In this document: positions 1 to 9,751 of the stretch, one piece after another | Layout of the letters: each line of letters begins with the position of its first letter | Position numbering within the stretch: position 1 is the first letter of the stretch | Source of the DNA: Actinomycetota bacterium | GTDB taxonomy: Bacteria; Actinomycetota; CADDZG01; JAHWKV01; JAOPZY01 | Direction: 5' to 3' | Assembly (NCBI GenBank): GCA_025963875.1 | Contig: JAOPZY010000027.1 | Location: 1 to 36,361, forward strand | DNA length: 36,361 nt | Made by a program: the position numbers and the translations under genes | Notes under the pieces: model-generated | The model's database searches: none | Told to the model about the DNA's origin: nothing | Seen by the model: the letters and a program-made list of their open reading frames with translations, nothing else

Positions 1-1421
1 GTGGTGAGGCCGTTGGTCAACTCGCTCACGGGGCCGGTCAGGCCCTGCGCCTGGGACCCGAACGGGGAGCTCACCTGGTCCAGCGTGACGTTGGTGAGCC
101 TGGCCACCTGGTCGAGCTGGTCGGCGAGGATGTTGCTGATGGAGTCGACGTTGGAGAGCGTGTTGTCGACGACGTTGCCGCCAGGCGTGAGGCCCAGCCC
201 CGAAAGCAGGTCCAGCGGACCGGCACCCGCGGAGGAGGGCGGCCCCACCAGCGAGGGAGTGGTCACGGCAGGTGCGCGCTGGGCGCCGCCGCCGGCCGGG
301 CCGGCGGTGACGGCCGACGCCGAGGATGCCTGGTAGAGCACCGACGTGGCCGGCACGCTCTGGACCTGCACCGGTGCAGCGGCGACCGATGCAGAGGCCG
401 ATCTCGACGAGACTGCGGTGCTGGAGGGCGCCGCCGTCGTGGTGAGGGCCGGCGCCATCGTCACGACGGTGGCCACCAGCACGCCCCCCGCGACCTCGGC
501 GATGCGCACGAACGGTGCTGCCATGACCGACGAGCCGGACCCGGCCAGGGCGAGGGCGTCGCGCGCCCGGTCCGATATCCGCTTGACCGACGGGGCCAAG
601 GCCGGGCGCCGCAACAGCGTGGCGATGCGCCCGAGACCCACCAGCGGCGGGAAGAACCCGAAGGCCCGGCCGGCGAACGGGGGCCTGGCGGCGACGCCCA
701 GGCGGGCCTGGCGCCGGCAGTCGGCACAGTGCGCGAGGTGCTCGGCGGCCTCCTCGGAGCGGGCTCCCTGCGGGTTGTCACCGACGAGCCTGAGCACGCG
801 GCGGCAGGTGGCTCTGGCCTCCTCGACGGCCTCGGCGCGGGAGATCTCCATCCGGAACCTGGCCCGCGCCCGGCGCAGGGTGGCCTCGACGCCCCGGGGG
901 TTCGTCCCGACGACCTGAGCGATGTCGGCGTAGGACATGCCCTCCATCTCCCGCATCACGAGGACCGCCCGCTGGCGGGAGGGGAGCGCCTGGAGCGCCC
1001 GGTGGACAACCGTGGCGACCAGGTCCCGGGAGACCGACTCCCAGACGTAGTCGGGGGCAGGGATACCCTCGAGCTCCGGAAGCTCGCCCGGATCGGTCAG
1101 GGCGGGCTGGCGGACGTTGCGCCTGGCCTCGTCGATGCAGAGGTTCTTGGCGATGCGGAGCAGCCAGTGCTCGAACTGGTACTGGCCGTTGAACCGGCCG
1201 AGCGCCTTGAGTGCCCGGACAAAGACCTCCTGGGTGAGGTCCTCGGCACTGGCCCGGCCGTAGGTCAGGTGCGAGACGAAGGAGTAGATACGGGGGTAGT
1301 AGCGCTGGTAGAGGACGGTGGCGGCTTCCTCACGCCCGTGCTGCGCCTCGTGGACGAGCGCCCGGTCGGGCCGGGTGTCGGTGTCGGGCCGAAGGTGAAG
1401 GATGCGTTCTGCTACTGCCAT
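1..1421 (-). CDS. ECF-type RNA polymerase sigma factor with fused HC2 zinc finger and membrane segment (partial)
   Basis: The frame is open from ATG at 1421 to the window edge, 473 codons with no stop, so the C-terminus is missing. Residues about 33-100 match sigma region 2 (YYPRIYSFV, AEDLTQEVFVRAL, HWLLRIAKNLCIDEARR). Residues about 145-200 match region 4 (LPSRQRAVLVMREMEGMSYADIA, then a helix-turn-helix). Residues 228-235 read H-LAH-C-AD-C, the HxxxCxxC zinc motif of anti-sigma factors (zf-HC2). A hydrophobic stretch at about 298-320 (VAGGVLVATVVTMAPAL) could cross the membrane and is followed by a long Ala/Ser/Thr/Pro-rich presumably external tail. ECF factors normally have a separate anti-sigma partner, so here the sigma and a sensor-like domain appear to be one chain. 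The function as a sigma factor is well supported; membrane tethering is inferred. Confidence 0.88.
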   Translation of the reverse strand, partial: MAVAERILHLRPDTDTRPDRALVHEAQHGREEAATVLYQRYYPRIYSFVSHLTYGRASAEDLTQEVFVRALKALGRFNGQYQFEHWLLRIAKNLCIDEARRNVRQPALTDPGELPELEGIPAPDYVWESVSRDLVATVVHRALQALPSRQRAVLVMREMEGMSYADIAQVVGTNPRGVEATLRRARARFRMEISRAEAVEEARATCRRVLRLVGDNPQGARSEEAAEHLAHCADCRRQARLGVAARPPFAGRAFGFFPPLVGLGRIATLLRRPALAPSVKRISDRARDALALAGSGSSVMAAPFVRIAEVAGGVLVATVVTMAPALTTTAAPSSTAVSSRSASASVAAAPVQVQSVPATSVLYQASSASAVTAGPAGGGAQRAPAVTTPSLVGPPSSAGAGPLDLLSGLGLTPGGNVVDNTLSNVDSISNILADQLDQVARLTNVTLDQVSSPFGSQAQGLTGPVSELTNGLT

Positions 1422-1668
1422 CTATCCCCTCCCCCAACTCCACTGACTCGACTGGCTTGAACGGACGGCCGTACCGGCACGCCCTCCGCACTGGCGGGGC
1501 AGGAGCGTTAGCCTAGCACTTCGGCCCGATTTGCCGCTCGAATTATGCGGGAAATATCCGTAACCACGGGCCCGGATCCCCTTACCCAAAGGCGCGCCTG
1601 ACGCAAACTCAGCGGGTTCGCCTGCACTATTTCGGCAATCCGGCTACCGAACTTGACGGCCCTGCGGC
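1422..1668. other. Non-coding gap upstream of the sigma factor gene
   Basis: This gap of about 250 bp separates the start of the sigma gene from the stop of the SLOG gene; both are on the minus strand. It is locally less GC-rich near 1540-1580. I see no convincing gene, terminator with a T-tract, or complete promoter. It should hold the promoter of the sigma gene. Confidence 0.5.
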
Positions 1669-2157
1669 TCAGCAGAAATGCTTAGTCGCGGCGGCGAGGG
1701 CAGCTCTGGCGGCAGCTTCGGGGGACTCGACTCGCTCGATGGCGATTTGGACGGCGTCTTCCGCCGGTGGGGCCACCTCCCAGGTGCGGAGCCCGATCAC
1801 AGGCCTGCCCATCTTGAGGGCCAGCCCGATCTCGGACAGAGTCCCGACGCCCCCGCCGACGGCGATCACGGCGTCTGCCGCGCGCACGACGAGGGCGTTG
1901 CGGGCCTCACCCATGCCGGTGGGGATGGCGATGTCGACGAAGGAGTTGGCGTCCTCGCGGGTGGGACCCGGCAGGATCCCAACCGTGGTCCCGCCGGCGC
2001 TGCGCGCCCCGCGGCACGCCGCCTCCATCGCCCCGCCGCCCCCGCCGCACACGAGGATGGCCCCACCGCCGGCGATCAGCGCACCCACCTGGAACGCCGC
2101 TTCTGCGATCTCGGGAGAGGCCCGGCTCGGGCCGATCACGGCTACGTAGATCGCCAC
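1669..2157 (-). CDS. TIGR00725-type SLOG (Rossmann-like) protein
   Basis: This 162-residue protein is a compact Rossmann-like fold of the SLOG/LOG superfamily. It opens with YVAVIGPSRAS and has a glycine-rich loop (CGGGGGAMEAACRGA, about residues 37-51). It then has IGxLPG-like text (VGILPGPTREDAN) and a second Gly-rich loop with the family Thr-Glu signature (AVGGGVGTLSEIGLAL, about 99-114). The family includes cytokinin riboside phosphate phosphoribohydrolases and uncharacterised nucleotide-binding proteins. The lysine-decarboxylase-like PGGxGTxxE motif is present as GGGVGTLSE. The substrate is unknown. It is divergent from the STAS gene, with a 111-bp shared upstream region. Confidence 0.85.
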   Translation of the reverse strand: MAIYVAVIGPSRASPEIAEAAFQVGALIAGGGAILVCGGGGGAMEAACRGARSAGGTTVGILPGPTREDANSFVDIAIPTGMGEARNALVVRAADAVIAVGGGVGTLSEIGLALKMGRPVIGLRTWEVAPPAEDAVQIAIERVESPEAAARAALAAATKHFC

Positions 2158-2206
2158 GGCAACGCTGGCCCAGATGTCAGCATGATGAAAATATTGCCAG
2201 AACCCG

Positions 2207-2229
2207 GTTTCTCACCGACCGCTGGGTAT
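2207..2229 (+). promoter_or_regulatory. Candidate SigB/SigF-type promoter for the STAS gene
   Basis: GTTT at 2207-2210 and GGGTAT at 2224-2229 resemble the GTTT/GGGTAT elements of SigB/SigF-type promoters. The 13-nt gap is slightly shorter than the usual 14-16. The predicted transcription start, about 2237, leaves a leader of about 32 nt before ATG 2269. Only sequence similarity supports this. Confidence 0.4.
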
Positions 2230-2268
2230 GCTGTTGCCACCCTGCCCACACCATGAGGGGGAACATAT

Positions 2269-2625
2269 ATGGATCTGTCGATCGAAACGGAAAACGTCGG
2301 AGATGCGGTGGTGCTGCACGTCGCCGGTGAGGTGGACGTGTTCACCGCCCCTCAGCTCCGCGAGGCACTGGTCGGCGCCATCGAGGAAGGCAGCCGCGAC
2401 GTCGTCGTGGACCTCCAGGGGGTGGACTTCCTGGACTCCACCGGGCTCGGTGTGCTCGTGGCTGGCCTGAAGCGCGTCCGCCAGTACGGAGGGGACCTCT
2501 CGCTGGTGTGCACCCGCGAGCACATCCTCAAGATCCTCGACATCACCGGCCTCGTGAAGGTGTTGAAGGTCTACGACTCCATCGAGGCGGCCACGTCCGG
2601 CGAAGGCAAGGAACCCGCAGGTTGA
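2269..2625 (+). CDS. STAS-domain anti-sigma factor antagonist (BldG/SpoIIAA/RsbV-like)
   Basis: This is a single STAS domain of 118 residues. The conserved phosphorylation loop reads [11 protein letters not shown], placing the phospho-acceptor at Ser57 (Thr58 adjacent). Family members bind and sequester an anti-sigma kinase when unphosphorylated, freeing a SigB/SigF-type sigma factor. AGGGGGAAC just upstream is a plausible ribosome site for ATG 2269. The gene sits next to an H+-PPase and near topA, as Streptomyces bldG does, so it may be the positional bldG counterpart. No anti-sigma kinase gene is beside it; the next gene is convergent. A SigB-like promoter candidate lies upstream. Confidence 0.92.
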   Translation: MDLSIETENVGDAVVLHVAGEVDVFTAPQLREALVGAIEEGSRDVVVDLQGVDFLDSTGLGVLVAGLKRVRQYGGDLSLVCTREHILKILDITGLVKVLKVYDSIEAATSGEGKEPAG

Positions 2626-2673
2626 GCCGCCGACGTTCTCTGCGAACCATGTTGCGGTTTCCGCGACGCCATG

Positions 2674-2692
2674 CGCTAAGAACCGAGGGCTC

Positions 2693-2698
<6 letters not shown>
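2674..2698. terminator. Inverted repeat between convergent STAS and hppA
   Basis: CGCTAAGA (2674-2681) and TCTTAGCG (2691-2698) form a perfect 8-bp stem with a 9-nt loop. It overlaps the hppA stop codon (2693-2695) and lies 49 bp past the STAS stop. There is no clear T-tract. The placement between convergent genes suggests a bidirectional terminator. Confidence 0.45.
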
Positions 2699-4981
<2,283 letters not shown>

Positions 4982-5210
4982 GTCGAACGCTCCCTTTTGG
5001 TTTCCGGCCGCTCTCGCCGCCCCACAAACGCGCACGTTCGGCGCACGCCGAACAACAAGATGGCGAGCCCCGCCGTCTCGACGGACCCGACGACCCCCCC
5101 TCCGGCAACCGATTCGGCCCGCGATTGCAGAACGCGGCGGGGATCATACCGAAGTTAGGCCGCGAAAATCTGAGGCGGAAAAAACGGCGTCTGGATTATC
5201 CTCTTGCCTG

Positions 5211-5242
5211 ACCGCTCATCGAGGGAACCGCTCATCGAGGGA
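5211..5242 (+). repeat. 16-bp tandem duplication carrying a ribosome-binding site
   Basis: The 16-mer ACCGCTCATCGAGGGA occurs twice in a row (5211-5226 and 5227-5242), directly before the HD-domain gene. Each copy contains GAGGGA, so the Shine-Dalgarno-like segment is duplicated. Only the second copy is at a usable distance from ATG 5247. Confidence 0.85.
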
Positions 5243-5246
5243 ACCC

Positions 5247-5798
5247 ATGGACCGAGCCGAAGCCGTTGCCCTCGTCCGCTCCAAGGCGGAGAAGGAGACG
5301 ACCGTCCGCCACCTCATCACCGTGGAGGGCGTGATGCGGCGCCTGGCGGTCCACTTCGGCGAGGACGCCGACACCTGGGGCCTCGTGGGCCTGTTCCACG
5401 ACATCGACCAGGACCAGACCCACGGCGATCTGGAGCGCCACGCCCGGCTGGGGGCCGAGTGGCTGCGCGAGGCCGGCGTCGACGAGGGGATCATCAACGG
5501 GGTGCTCGCCCACGCCCACGAGCAGTACCGGACCGACCTCGTGTCCCGGGCGATCGTCCCGGCCGACGCCGTCACCGGGTTCCTCGTGGCCTGCGCGCTC
5601 GTCCGTCCCGAGAAGGCGTCCGGCATGAAGGTCTCCTCCTGCAGGAAGAAGCTGAAGGAGCGCTCCTTCGCTCCCGGGGTCAACCGTGACGAGATCCGCG
5701 CGTGCGAGGCGAGCATCGGGTTGAGTGTCGACCAGTTGTTCGCCCTCGGGATCGAGGGCTTGGAGTCGGTGGCGGACGAGGTCGGCCTCACCACCTGA
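5247..5798 (+). CDS. HD-domain protein, putative phosphohydrolase
   Basis: This 183-residue protein has an HD-type metal site. His in TVRHLITVEGVM, the His-Asp pair in GLFHDIDQDQ, and His residues in VLAHAHEQY are arranged as in HD/HDIG phosphohydrolases of the type seen next to metabolic genes. ATG 5247 is chosen because GAGGGA lies just upstream and the homologous-looking sequence begins there. An in-frame upstream extension to 4980 overlaps the hppA leader and looks non-coding. The substrate cannot be told. The gene ends 18 bp from the convergent DedA gene. Confidence 0.85.
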   Translation: MDRAEAVALVRSKAEKETTVRHLITVEGVMRRLAVHFGEDADTWGLVGLFHDIDQDQTHGDLERHARLGAEWLREAGVDEGIINGVLAHAHEQYRTDLVSRAIVPADAVTGFLVACALVRPEKASGMKVSSCRKKLKERSFAPGVNRDEIRACEASIGLSVDQLFALGIEGLESVADEVGLTT

Positions 5799-5816
5799 GC
5801 GAGCGGGGCACCCGGG

Positions 5817-6443
5817 TCAGACGGCCGCCCGGCTCGCTTTCCGCCGCCGCACCAGCCACAGGGCGGCGCCCACCACGATCGCCGCCAGCACGGCGTACTC
5901 CAGCGGGCGGGTGTAGGTCAGGACCCTCTGCCAGTTGGCGCCGAGCACGTACCCGGCCACGGTCAGGGCCGTGACCCAGGGAATGCAGCCGAGCACCGTC
6001 AGGAGCGCGAACTTCTTCACGTCCATCTTCGCCACCCCGGCCGGGAGGGAGATGAAGGTGCGGACGACGGGCAGCAGCCGGGAGAAGAACACCGCCGGAG
6101 GGCCGTAGCGGGCGAACCACTCGTCGGCTCGTTCGACGTCGTGGGGTTTGACCAGGATGTAGCGGCCGTACTTCAGGAGCAGGCTGCGGCCCTCCCCCCG
6201 GCCGACGGCGTAGGAAACCAGGGAGCCCGCCAGGTTGGCGACGACGCCCACCACGATCACAGGCACCAGGGACAGGTGGTGCTGGGAGGCGAGCAGGCCT
6301 GCCACCGGCATCGTGATCTCGCTCGGGATCGGGATGCACGCCGACTCGAGCAGCATCAGGGCGAAGACGACGCCGTAGCCCCCCAGCCCGTAGGGGATGA
6401 CGTTCACGACCCACGTCTTGATCGCGTCCAGGAGGTGTGCCAC
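5817..6443 (-). CDS. DedA-family (VTT/SNARE-associated domain) membrane protein
   Basis: This 208-residue protein is polytopic. It carries the DedA signature: an N-terminal ESxxxPxPSE-like segment (LLESACIPIPSEITMPVAG, about residues 32-50) and the C-terminal FxRxxPxxR segment (FFSRLLPVVRTFISLPAGVAKM, about 119-140). DedA proteins are membrane transporters linked to lipid-carrier (undecaprenyl phosphate) recycling and membrane homeostasis. The exact substrate here is unknown. The last 40 residues form a terminal helix and a basic tail (WLVRRRKASRAAV). The gene is divergent from topA and convergent with the HD gene. Confidence 0.93.
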   Translation of the reverse strand: MAHLLDAIKTWVVNVIPYGLGGYGVVFALMLLESACIPIPSEITMPVAGLLASQHHLSLVPVIVVGVVANLAGSLVSYAVGRGEGRSLLLKYGRYILVKPHDVERADEWFARYGPPAVFFSRLLPVVRTFISLPAGVAKMDVKKFALLTVLGCIPWVTALTVAGYVLGANWQRVLTYTRPLEYAVLAAIVVGAALWLVRRRKASRAAV

Positions 6444-6784
6444 GGCCGAAGTCTAGGCCACGGTCGCTGAGGGCGTGCTGTGACTTATTTCCAGGACGAC
6501 CGTTTGACACTTCGGGATAGATGTCGCATGGTCCCCCAACCGGATTCTCGGGCCTGACGCAATATGGGCACGAACCGGAGCCGGGAATGAGAAGCGGCCG
6601 AACGGTGTTATGTCGGATAGCTACTCTGGGAGCGACGCCGCAGCTACCCTGGCAGAGCAGTCATCTCGGAGGAGCCCCCCCTCCCAGGAAGTCCACCCGT
6701 CCGGCGATTCTTCCAAATTGGTCCAAACTGGGTGGGGAGCAGACAAGACCGGAACAACAGCAGCAGTCAACAATGGAGCACGCT
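6444..6784. other. Non-coding region between divergent dedA-like gene and topA
   Basis: This gap of about 340 bp contains a perfect -35-like TTGACA at 6504-6509 on the plus strand. The only -10 candidate at 17-bp spacing is poor (CATGGT, 6527-6532). Codons in frame with topA continue upstream to 6521 but have low-quality composition and no family similarity, so they are treated as leader. No other gene is supported. Confidence 0.5.
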
Positions 6785-9049
6785 ATGGCACAGAAACTCG
6801 TGGTGGTCGAATCCCCCGCCAAGGCCAAGACCATCGAAAAATACCTCGGCAAGGACTACAAGGTCCTGGCCTCGGTCGGCCACATCCGGGACCTCCCCGA
6901 GAGCTCGCTGGGGGTGACGGTCGACAATGGCTTCGCCCTCGAGTACGTGATCAACGAGGACAAGCAGAAGGTCATCGAGGCCATCGCCAAGGCGGCCAAG
7001 CGGGCGGATTCCGTCTACCTCGCCACCGACTACGACCGTGAGGGCGAGGCCATCGCCTGGCACGTCGCCGAAGCTGCGCAGATCCCTCTGGAGAAGCGGA
7101 ACCGGGTGACGTTCACCGAGATCACCCGCCGGGCGGTGACCGAGGCCATCGAGCACCCGCGGGAGATCGACAGCCGCCTGGTCGACGCCCAGCAGGCGCG
7201 CCGGGCCATCGATCGCCTGGTCGGCTACCCCGTCTCGCAACTCCTTTGGAAGAAGATCCGCTACGGCCTGTCCGCCGGGAGGGTCCAGTCGCCGGCGCTG
7301 CGGCTCATCGTGGAGCGCGAGCGGGAGATCCGCGCCTTCGTGCCCATCGAGTACTGGAGCCTGGCTGCCCTGCTGTCGACCGACGCCGGCGAGAACTTCC
7401 TCGCCACGCTGATCCAGATCGGCGATCGCAAGGTGCCGACGAAGATCGACCGCGAGACGGCCATGGACGCCTCCCGCGGCACCAATCCGGACATCCTCAC
7501 CGGCCAGGAGGCCGAGACGCTGAAGGAGGCCCTCCAGGGGGCCAGCTTCGCCGTCGAGGACGTCCGCACCAAGGAGCAGCGCCGCACGCCTCCACCTCCG
7601 TTCATCACCTCGACCTTCCAGCAGGAGGCCTCACGCAAGCTCGGCCTGTCGGCCCGGCGGGCCATGGGCGTGGCCCAGCGCCTCTACGAGGGTGGCTACA
7701 TCACCTACATGCGGACCGACTCGACCTCGATGGCCGCCGAAGCGGTCGCCGAGGCCGCCGGGCTGATCAAGTCGAGCTTCGGCGAACAGTACTGGGCGGG
7801 CCGGTACAAGCACCACGACAAGAAGGTCGCCGGGGCCCAGGAGGCCCACGAGTGCATCCGCCCGACTGCGATGGCGCGGCCCCGCCGCGAGGTCGAGGCC
7901 GAGATCCGCGCCGACGGGGGCCGGGACTCCGAGGCGATGGCCCGGGTCTACGACCTCGTCTGGAAGCGCACGGTCGCGTCGCTGATGTCCCCGGCGGTCT
8001 ACGACCAGGTGTCGGTCGACATCCTGGCCACCCCGGCGTCCGCCAACCCCGTCCGCTATCTCTTCCGGGCCACCGGCTCCACGCTGCGCTTCGACGGCTT
8101 CATCCGCATCTACCTCGAGGGCAGCGACGAAGAGGAGGAGGCCGAGGGCCGCCTCCCGGCCCTCACCGTCGAGCAGGCGCTCCAGCTCCTCGAGCTGCGC
8201 CCCGAGCAGCACTTCACCCAGCCCCCGCCCCGCTACACCGAGGCCTCGCTGGTCAAGGAGCTGGAGGAGCGCGGGATCGGCCGGCCGTCGACGTACGCCT
8301 CGATCATGGGGACCCTCGTCGAGGAGAAGCGCGACTTCACCCACATGGACAACCGGCGGTTCAAGCCCACCGACACCGGCGAGGTCACCACAGACTTCCT
8401 CGCCCGCTACTTCGGCGACCATTTCATGGACTACAAGTTCACATCCGACATGGAGAGCCACCTCGACGAGGTCGCCGAGGGGCGCTACGCCTACCAGCCC
8501 ATGGTCGAGGCCTTCTACCTGCCGCTGCAGGACCGCCTGGCCAGGGGCAGCGAGGTGCCGAAAGAGGAGGTGACCACCGAGGCGACCGATGAGGTCTGCC
8601 CCGAGTGCGGCTCCCCGATGGTGGTGAAGCTCGGCAAGCGCGGGAAGTTCCTCGGCTGCACCAACTACCCGGAGTGCAAGAAGACGCTGCCGATGCCGGG
8701 TCAGGAGCGGGAGGTCCCGGAGCTGCTCGACGAGAAGTGCCCGGACTGCGGCAACCAGCTCGCCAAGCGCAAGGGCCGCTTCGGTCCGTTCATCGGCTGC
8801 TCGACCTATCCCGAGTGCAAGTACATCCAGCGCAAGCCCCGCACCTCGACCGGCATGCCCTGCCCCAAATGCGTCGAAGAGCCGTGCAAGAAGTGCAAGG
8901 CGAAGGGCGTCGAGCCGGCGGAGCTGATCGAGCGGGAGGGCAAGCGCGGGAAGTTCTACGGCTGCAGCCACTACCCCGCCTGCCGCCACACCCAGAACGC
9001 GGATCCCCGGGAGACCAAGCCCGAGGAGCCCGCAGTCGCCGCAGGCTAA
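6785..9049 (+). CDS. topA: DNA topoisomerase I (type IA) with three C-terminal zinc ribbons
   Basis: This enzyme relaxes negative supercoils through a 5'-phosphotyrosine intermediate. The Toprim domain begins at LVVVESPAKAKTIEKYLG, with the acidic triad region ATDYDREGEAIAWH. The catalytic tyrosine is Tyr308 in YITYMRTDS. The C-terminus has three tetracysteine zinc ribbons: CPECG...GCTNYPEC, CPDCG...GCSTYPEC, and CPKC...GCSHYPAC. Mycobacterial and Streptomyces TopA, as I recall, end in lysine-rich tails without these motifs. ATG 6785 (MAQKLVVVESP) is preferred because GGAG (6775-6778) sits 6 nt upstream; ATG 6773 is the alternative. The gene heads the topA-tmk-holB cluster, with only 3 bp to tmk. 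Confidence 0.97.
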   Translation: MAQKLVVVESPAKAKTIEKYLGKDYKVLASVGHIRDLPESSLGVTVDNGFALEYVINEDKQKVIEAIAKAAKRADSVYLATDYDREGEAIAWHVAEAAQIPLEKRNRVTFTEITRRAVTEAIEHPREIDSRLVDAQQARRAIDRLVGYPVSQLLWKKIRYGLSAGRVQSPALRLIVEREREIRAFVPIEYWSLAALLSTDAGENFLATLIQIGDRKVPTKIDRETAMDASRGTNPDILTGQEAETLKEALQGASFAVEDVRTKEQRRTPPPPFITSTFQQEASRKLGLSARRAMGVAQRLYEGGYITYMRTDSTSMAAEAVAEAAGLIKSSFGEQYWAGRYKHHDKKVAGAQEAHECIRPTAMARPRREVEAEIRADGGRDSEAMARVYDLVWKRTVASLMSPAVYDQVSVDILATPASANPVRYLFRATGSTLRFDGFIRIYLEGSDEEEEAEGRLPALTVEQALQLLELRPEQHFTQPPPRYTEASLVKELEERGIGRPSTYASIMGTLVEEKRDFTHMDNRRFKPTDTGEVTTDFLARYFGDHFMDYKFTSDMESHLDEVAEGRYAYQPMVEAFYLPLQDRLARGSEVPKEEVTTEATDEVCPECGSPMVVKLGKRGKFLGCTNYPECKKTLPMPGQEREVPELLDEKCPDCGNQLAKRKGRFGPFIGCSTYPECKYIQRKPRTSTGMPCPKCVEEPCKKCKAKGVEPAELIEREGKRGKFYGCSHYPACRHTQNADPRETKPEEPAVAAG

Positions 9050-9052
9050 AAG

Positions 9053-9751
9053 ATGGGACCCCTCTTCCTGGTCGTCGAGGGGATGGACGGGGCCGGCAAG
9101 TCGACCCAGATCGAACGCCTTGCCGGCTGGCTGACGCGGGCCGCCTCCCCACCGGTGGTGACCCGGGAGCCGGGGGCGACGGCGATCGGCGGGCGGATCC
9201 GGGAGATCCTGCTCGATCCCGCCAGCGCCGCCATGGACCCGAAGACCGAGGCCCTCCTCTACGCCGCGGACCGGGCGCAGCACGCCGCCGAGGTGATCCG
9301 GCCGGCCCTCGCCGCCGGACGGGTGGTCATCTCCGACCGCTACGTCGACTCGTCGCTCGCCTACCAGGGCCTCGCACGGGGGCTCGGCATCGAGCGCATC
9401 CTCGACCTCAGCATGTGGGCGACCGGCGATCTGCTCCCCGACCTCGTCATCCTCCTGGACGTCGCTCCCGAGCTGGCCCGTGGCCGCTCGGGCGCCACCG
9501 ACCGCATCGAGCTCGAGGGCCAGGCATTCCACCAGCGGGTGGCGGATGCCTACTGGGCGCTCGCCCGCACCTATCCCGACCGCTTCGCCGTCGTCGACGC
9601 CTCCGCGCCGCCCGATGCCATCGAGGGGGAGATCCGCCGCCTCGTCGAGGCCCGTCTCGAGGCCGGGCGGGAAGTCCGCAACGAAAACCGTGTCCACCAC
9701 GGAAAAGGTTGCGGACTTCCGACCGGGGCCGGCCCCCAGGCTCCCTCGTGA
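9053..9751 (+). CDS. tmk: Thymidylate kinase, C-terminus extended by a palindromic repeat
   Basis: The enzyme phosphorylates dTMP to dTDP. The P-loop is EGMDGAGKST (near residue 10-18), the DR(Y/X) motif is ISDRYVDSSLAYQG, and a LID-like segment precedes DRIELEGQAFHQRV. The family usually ends near residue 205-215. Here 232 residues are predicted because the reading frame runs through a palindromic element at 9670-9720, which adds a tail starting at about residue 206 (EVRNENRVHHGKG and on). The stop TGA (9749-9751) overlaps the holB GTG start, so translation is probably coupled. Confidence 0.95.
   Translation: MGPLFLVVEGMDGAGKSTQIERLAGWLTRAASPPVVTREPGATAIGGRIREILLDPASAAMDPKTEALLYAADRAQHAAEVIRPALAAGRVVISDRYVDSSLAYQGLARGLGIERILDLSMWATGDLLPDLVILLDVAPELARGRSGATDRIELEGQAFHQRVADAYWALARTYPDRFAVVDASAPPDAIEGEIRRLVEARLEAGREVRNENRVHHGKGCGLPTGAGPQAPS
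9670..9720. repeat. Nested palindromic element, copy 1 (inside tmk)
   Basis: The outer arms GAAGTCCGCAAC (9671-9682) and GTTGCGGACTTC (9708-9719) pair perfectly over 12 bp, and G9670/C9720 extends the stem to 13. The inner arms CCGTG (9688-9692) and CACGG (9698-9702) form a second stem with a 5-nt loop, and A-rich internal loops separate the two stems. A closely related element is at 25061-25104. Here the repeat lies in the coding frame of tmk. Confidence 0.9.

Noticed and set aside
5211-5242. CRISPR-like repeat
   Set aside because: Only two adjacent 16-bp copies without spacers, and no cas genes.
6521-6784. N-terminal extension of topoisomerase I from 6521
   Set aside because: The extra residues lack similarity to TopA; GGAG precedes ATG 6785, and the family begins at LVVVESPAKAKTI.
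7631-9700. 689-codon minus-strand frame opposite topA and tmk
   Set aside because: It lacks any motif and mirrors two well-supported genes.
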